From contig JAAGZM010000891.1 of assembly GCA_024206355.1 (NCBI GenBank), forward strand, positions 1 through 6,760: 6,760 nucleotides of DNA, given 5' to 3'. Shown in pieces: positions 6,731 to 6,760 of the stretch; the stretch's first letter is position 1; each line of letters starts with the position of its first letter. The notes under the pieces are model-generated. The model was not told the DNA's origin. It did no database searches and was given only the letters and a program-made list of their open reading frames with translations. The stretch is from Gammaproteobacteria bacterium (lineage in GTDB: Bacteria; Pseudomonadota; Gammaproteobacteria; Enterobacterales; GCA-2746155). Both the position numbers and the translations under genes were made by a program.

Positions 6731-6760
6731 TGTTGCGATATTCTTTGAATCTTCCTGAGA

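Overview
The window is 6.76 kb of AT-rich DNA (roughly 35-40% G+C by eye) with the gene style of a marine or cold-water gammaproteobacterium, such as the Alteromonadales or relatives (Colwellia, Pseudoalteromonas, Shewanella type). This placement is an inference from protein character and base composition. No marker gene in the window fixes the taxon.

Layout, left to right. Bases 1-48 may hold the last 15 codons of a plus-strand gene that begins outside the window (weak). Bases 69-1793, minus strand, encode a complete FapA/DUF342-family protein of 574 residues with the family's N-terminal domain, a right-handed beta-helix and a C-terminal coiled coil. A 204-bp divergent intergenic region (1794-1997) separates it from a plus-strand pair. 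It carries a plausible sigma-70 promoter, a perfect 10-bp palindrome close to the predicted transcription start, and a 16-bp near-palindrome further upstream. The pair is an RND periplasmic adaptor (1998-3224, 408 aa) followed after 37 bp by an RND inner-membrane transporter (3262-6480, 1072 aa).

Adaptor and transporter should form two parts of a tripartite efflux pump. No outer-membrane channel gene is visible, so a TolC-type protein encoded elsewhere would be needed. The transporter keeps the paired aspartates of TM4 (D407, D408) but has Asn-Asp (955-956) where AcrB has its TM10 lysine region, so it belongs to a different RND branch from AcrB. The substrate cannot be read from the sequence. 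The FapA-like gene is divergent and not in a visible flagellar cluster; any functional link to the pump is unproven.

The tail (6481-6760) has no convincing gene. It holds a compact element bounded by perfect 17-bp inverted repeats (6490-6506 and 6710-6726). The outermost CTAG of each repeat may be a 4-bp target duplication flanking 12-bp terminal repeats. It looks like a small non-autonomous insertion (MITE-like) just 3' of the pump operon, and it is the least explained part of the window. I did not find a new multi-gene system here; the three large genes belong to known families.
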